From NCBI RefSeq assembly GCF_019443125.1, contig NZ_JAHYXK010000008.1, forward strand, positions 1-64,000: 64,000 bases of DNA, written 5' to 3'. The position numbers and the translations under genes are program-made. Position 1 is the stretch's first letter, and each line of letters starts with the position of its first letter. The notes under the pieces were generated by a model, which saw only the letters and a program-made list of their open reading frames with translations, did no database searches and was not told the DNA's origin. Shown here piece by piece: positions 61,933-64,000 of this stretch. The stretch comes from Pontibacter aydingkolensis (GTDB lineage Bacteria > Bacteroidota > Bacteroidia > Cytophagales > Hymenobacteraceae).

Positions 61933-63690
61933 ATGTTAGCTACTCTACTCTTGGCGGCTCTGCTTAGCGCAGGTGCTCCTGCACAAGGCAACCCCGACCT
62001 TAAAACACCCTACGAAAAAGGCAACGGCAACCAAACCGCCACCTACGACGAAGCCATTGACTGGTACCGCAGCCTCGACAAAGTATACGATGAGGTAAAG
62101 ATGGTGCCTTACGGTTACACCGATTCCGGCAGACTGCTGCATTTGGTTATTGTTTCTACTGACAAAGACTTTGACCCTGCTTCAGTAAAGCAGAAAAACA
62201 AACGTGTGCTGCTGATACAAAATGGTATTCACCCCGGTGAGCCGGAAGGAATTGATGCTACCATGATGCTTGCCCGTGATTACCTGCAGGATAAGAACAA
62301 GCGCAAACAGCTTGACAATGTAGTGCTGGCCATTATACCAGTTTATAACATTGGCGGTGCCCTTAACCGCAACAGCCACACCCGCACCAATCAGAACGGG
62401 CCAGAAGAGTATGGCTTTAGGGGCAATGCCCGCAACCTGGACCTGAACCGCGACTACATCAAAACTGACTCCCGCAATGCGGAGCTGTTCCATTTGATCT
62501 TCCGCGACTGGGATCCTGACGTTTTTATGGACAACCATACATCAAACGGGGCAGATTACCAGCACGTAATGACACTGATCGCCACGCAGCACAACAAGTT
62601 AAACCCAACCCTGGCCGGTTACCTGAAGCAAAAAATGCTGCCAGCACTTTACGATGGCATGCAGAAAGACAAGTTCCCGATGGTGCCTTACATGAACACA
62701 ATTGGCGAGACACCGGAAAAAGGGATTACTGGTTTTATGGAGTCGCCGAGGTATGCTACCGGTTATACTGCGCTATACAACACCATAGGCTTTGTACCTG
62801 AAACGCACATGCTAAAACCGTTTAACCAACGGGTGCAGGCAACTTATAAACTCATGGAAAACATGATCAAAACAGTGCACCGCGATGCCGATGAGATAGG
62901 AAAACTGAGAGCCAAAGCAAAGCAGGAAACACTAACGCAGCAAAGTTTTGCCTTGAACTGGAAACTGGACACGACTAAGGTAGAGCAGATCCCTTTTCTG
63001 GGGTATGCGGCAAAGTATAAACCTAGCGAGGTAAGCGGCCTGGAGCGTTTATACTATGACCGCAAGGCTCCCTACAGCACTAAATTAAACTACTACAACG
63101 AGTTTAAGCCTACCACTACTGTACAGAAACCTGTAGCCTACATCATACCTTTTGCCTGGCGTGAGGTAATTGACCGCCTGAAGACAGATAAGGTAGAAAT
63201 GAAGCAGCTTAAGCGGGACACAACACTGCAGGTAGAAACCTACTACATCACAGATTACAAAACAGGCCAACGTGCCTATGAAGGTCACTACCTGCATTCG
63301 GATATAAAAGTGGAAGCCCGTACCATGCAACGCCAGTTCCTGAAAGGCGATTATATAGTATACTTAAACCAGCCAGCCAATCGCTTTTTAGTGGAAACCC
63401 TGGAGCCGCAGGCCATCGATTCATACTTTGCCTGGAATTTCTTCGATTCTATACTGATGCAGAAAGAATACTTTTCAAGTTACGTGTTTGAGGACCTGGC
63501 AGCGGATTACATAAAAAAGGACCCTAAACTAAAAAAGCGCCTGGAAGAACGCAGGAAACAAGACCCTGAATTTGCCAGAAGTGCCCGCGCTCAACTAGAC
63601 TTTGTGTACCGCAACTCGCCACACTATGAGTTTACCCACAACATGTACCCTGTAGGCAGGCTGATGCAGGATATAAAGCTGCCGCTATAA
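61933..63690 (+). CDS. M14-family zinc carboxypeptidase, secreted
   Basis: This 585-residue protein has a signal peptide (about 1-18) and an N-terminal M14 domain with the zinc motif HPGE at 100-103 (IHPGEPEG), catalytic and ligand residues in DNHTSNGADYQH (about 198-209) and NRDYIKTDS. A long C-terminal region of unknown fold follows (about 340-585). It cleaves C-terminal amino acids or amidated cell-wall peptides. It is transcribed alone, ending in a strong terminator. Confidence 0.9.
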   Translation: MLATLLLAALLSAGAPAQGNPDLKTPYEKGNGNQTATYDEAIDWYRSLDKVYDEVKMVPYGYTDSGRLLHLVIVSTDKDFDPASVKQKNKRVLLIQNGIHPGEPEGIDATMMLARDYLQDKNKRKQLDNVVLAIIPVYNIGGALNRNSHTRTNQNGPEEYGFRGNARNLDLNRDYIKTDSRNAELFHLIFRDWDPDVFMDNHTSNGADYQHVMTLIATQHNKLNPTLAGYLKQKMLPALYDGMQKDKFPMVPYMNTIGETPEKGITGFMESPRYATGYTALYNTIGFVPETHMLKPFNQRVQATYKLMENMIKTVHRDADEIGKLRAKAKQETLTQQSFALNWKLDTTKVEQIPFLGYAAKYKPSEVSGLERLYYDRKAPYSTKLNYYNEFKPTTTVQKPVAYIIPFAWREVIDRLKTDKVEMKQLKRDTTLQVETYYITDYKTGQRAYEGHYLHSDIKVEARTMQRQFLKGDYIVYLNQPANRFLVETLEPQAIDSYFAWNFFDSILMQKEYFSSYVFEDLAADYIKKDPKLKKRLEERRKQDPEFARSARAQLDFVYRNSPHYEFTHNMYPVGRLMQDIKLPL

Positions 63691-63700
63691 ATTACTGAAA

Positions 63701-63754
63701 CAAGTACAAAGTATAAAAGCTACCTGATTAGGTGGCTTTTATACTTTATACTTG
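63701..63754 (+). terminator. Terminator hairpin of the M14 gene, built from the AAAGTATA motif
   Basis: Arms 63701-63724 and 63731-63754 match at 22 of 24 positions and contain AAAGTATAAAAG and CTTTTATACTTT. Confidence 0.8.
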
Positions 63755-63869
63755 TTAGTAAATCTGTCTCCAGATTAAGTCATTTATACATTTATACATT
63801 TTCCATCGTACAGCATCCATTAACCTGAAAATAGTTGCAGCTAACAAAATTTCTGCATTACTTTGGAAC

Positions 63870-63888
63870 ACAATAGTAATACTATTGT
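63870..63888 (+). promoter_or_regulatory. 19-bp perfect palindrome upstream of the SulP gene
   Basis: ACAATAGTAATACTATTGT is a perfect palindrome centred on one A. It follows a TTACTTTGG -7-like element and lies 41 nt before the start codon, the place of a repressor operator. The regulator is unknown. Confidence 0.65.
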
Positions 63889-63929
63889 TAAAAAAGATAT
63901 TACTTTAGAAATTATCAGCATGTATATTT

Positions 63930-64000
63930 ATGATCAGCTTTAAAGAACTCAAGAGTGATTTGCCAGCAGGCATAGTGGTTTTCCTGGTGGCCGTACCGCT
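63930..64000 (+). CDS. SulP-family inorganic anion transporter, N-terminal fragment
   Basis: The first 23 codons (MISFKELKSDLPAGIVVFLVAVPL) match the N-terminus of SulP permeases, where a cytosolic LKSDLPAGIVVFLVALPL-like sequence precedes helix 1. The rest lies beyond the window. SulP proteins carry sulfate, bicarbonate or similar anions; which one cannot be told from this part. Confidence 0.75.
   Translation, partial: MISFKELKSDLPAGIVVFLVAVP

Noticed and set aside
1..64000. CRISPR array, tRNA or rRNA genes
   Set aside because: I found no regularly spaced direct repeats and no cloverleaf or rRNA-like sequence in the spacers.

Overview
The window reads as a chromosomal segment of a Bacteroidota bacterium, most likely Cytophagales/Hymenobacteraceae and Pontibacter-like. 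Signs of this are a SusC/SusD pair, a type IX-secreted fungalysin protease with a C-terminal sorting domain, a BlaI/M56 regulator pair, a YpdA-type reductase, Bacteroidota -33/-7 promoters (TTTG and TAnnTTTG), and many gene starts without Shine-Dalgarno sequences. The genus is inferred, not proven.

Positions 40-5265 are the most unusual part: an integron-type gene-cassette array. Seven attC-like sites of 51-85 nt bound six complete cassettes, all read on the + strand. For every complete cassette, the first 7-9 bases (GTT...) are the exact reverse complement of the last 7-9 bases before the AAC end of the R'' box in that cassette's own attC. This is what excision and insertion of circular cassettes predicts. 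The cassettes carry a secreted YD-repeat-like protein, a small membrane protein, a serine-hydrolase lipoprotein, two related HigBA toxin-antitoxin modules, and an MNT/HEPN (MntA/HepT) module whose HEPN toxin has an in-frame stop. No integrase gene is visible. If one exists it should lie to the left of position 1.

Positions 5342-64000 are ordinary chromosome: purine nucleoside phosphorylase, SppA, RarA, two AI-2E-family permeases, an EamA exporter, YpdA, an MFS efflux pump, a DEAD-box helicase, a fatty-acid desaturase, the M36 protease, LpdA, an M23 peptidase, FabG, a vWA-like membrane protein, four GNAT acetyltransferases, RluE, M28 and M14 peptidases, a large PD40-amidohydrolase, DsbA/TerB/pirin/nitroreductase/Nudix proteins, a GT4 glycosyltransferase, SusCD, a BlaI-M56-TonB signalling cluster, SurE, DoxX and the start of a SulP transporter.

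The chromosomal part carries several families of small repeats. Two nuclease genes, a REP-associated tyrosine transposase (42222-42752) and a GIY-YIG protein (59133-59438), each sit between near-identical inverted palindromic repeats with the same geometry. There are two MITE-like copies with terminal inverted repeats, and dispersed TGTAGAGACGCAA and CTCACAGG palindromes. A heptamer AAGTATA/TATACTT is strongly over-represented in genes and spacers alike, yet is scarce in the cassette array. I saw no tRNA, rRNA or CRISPR array.
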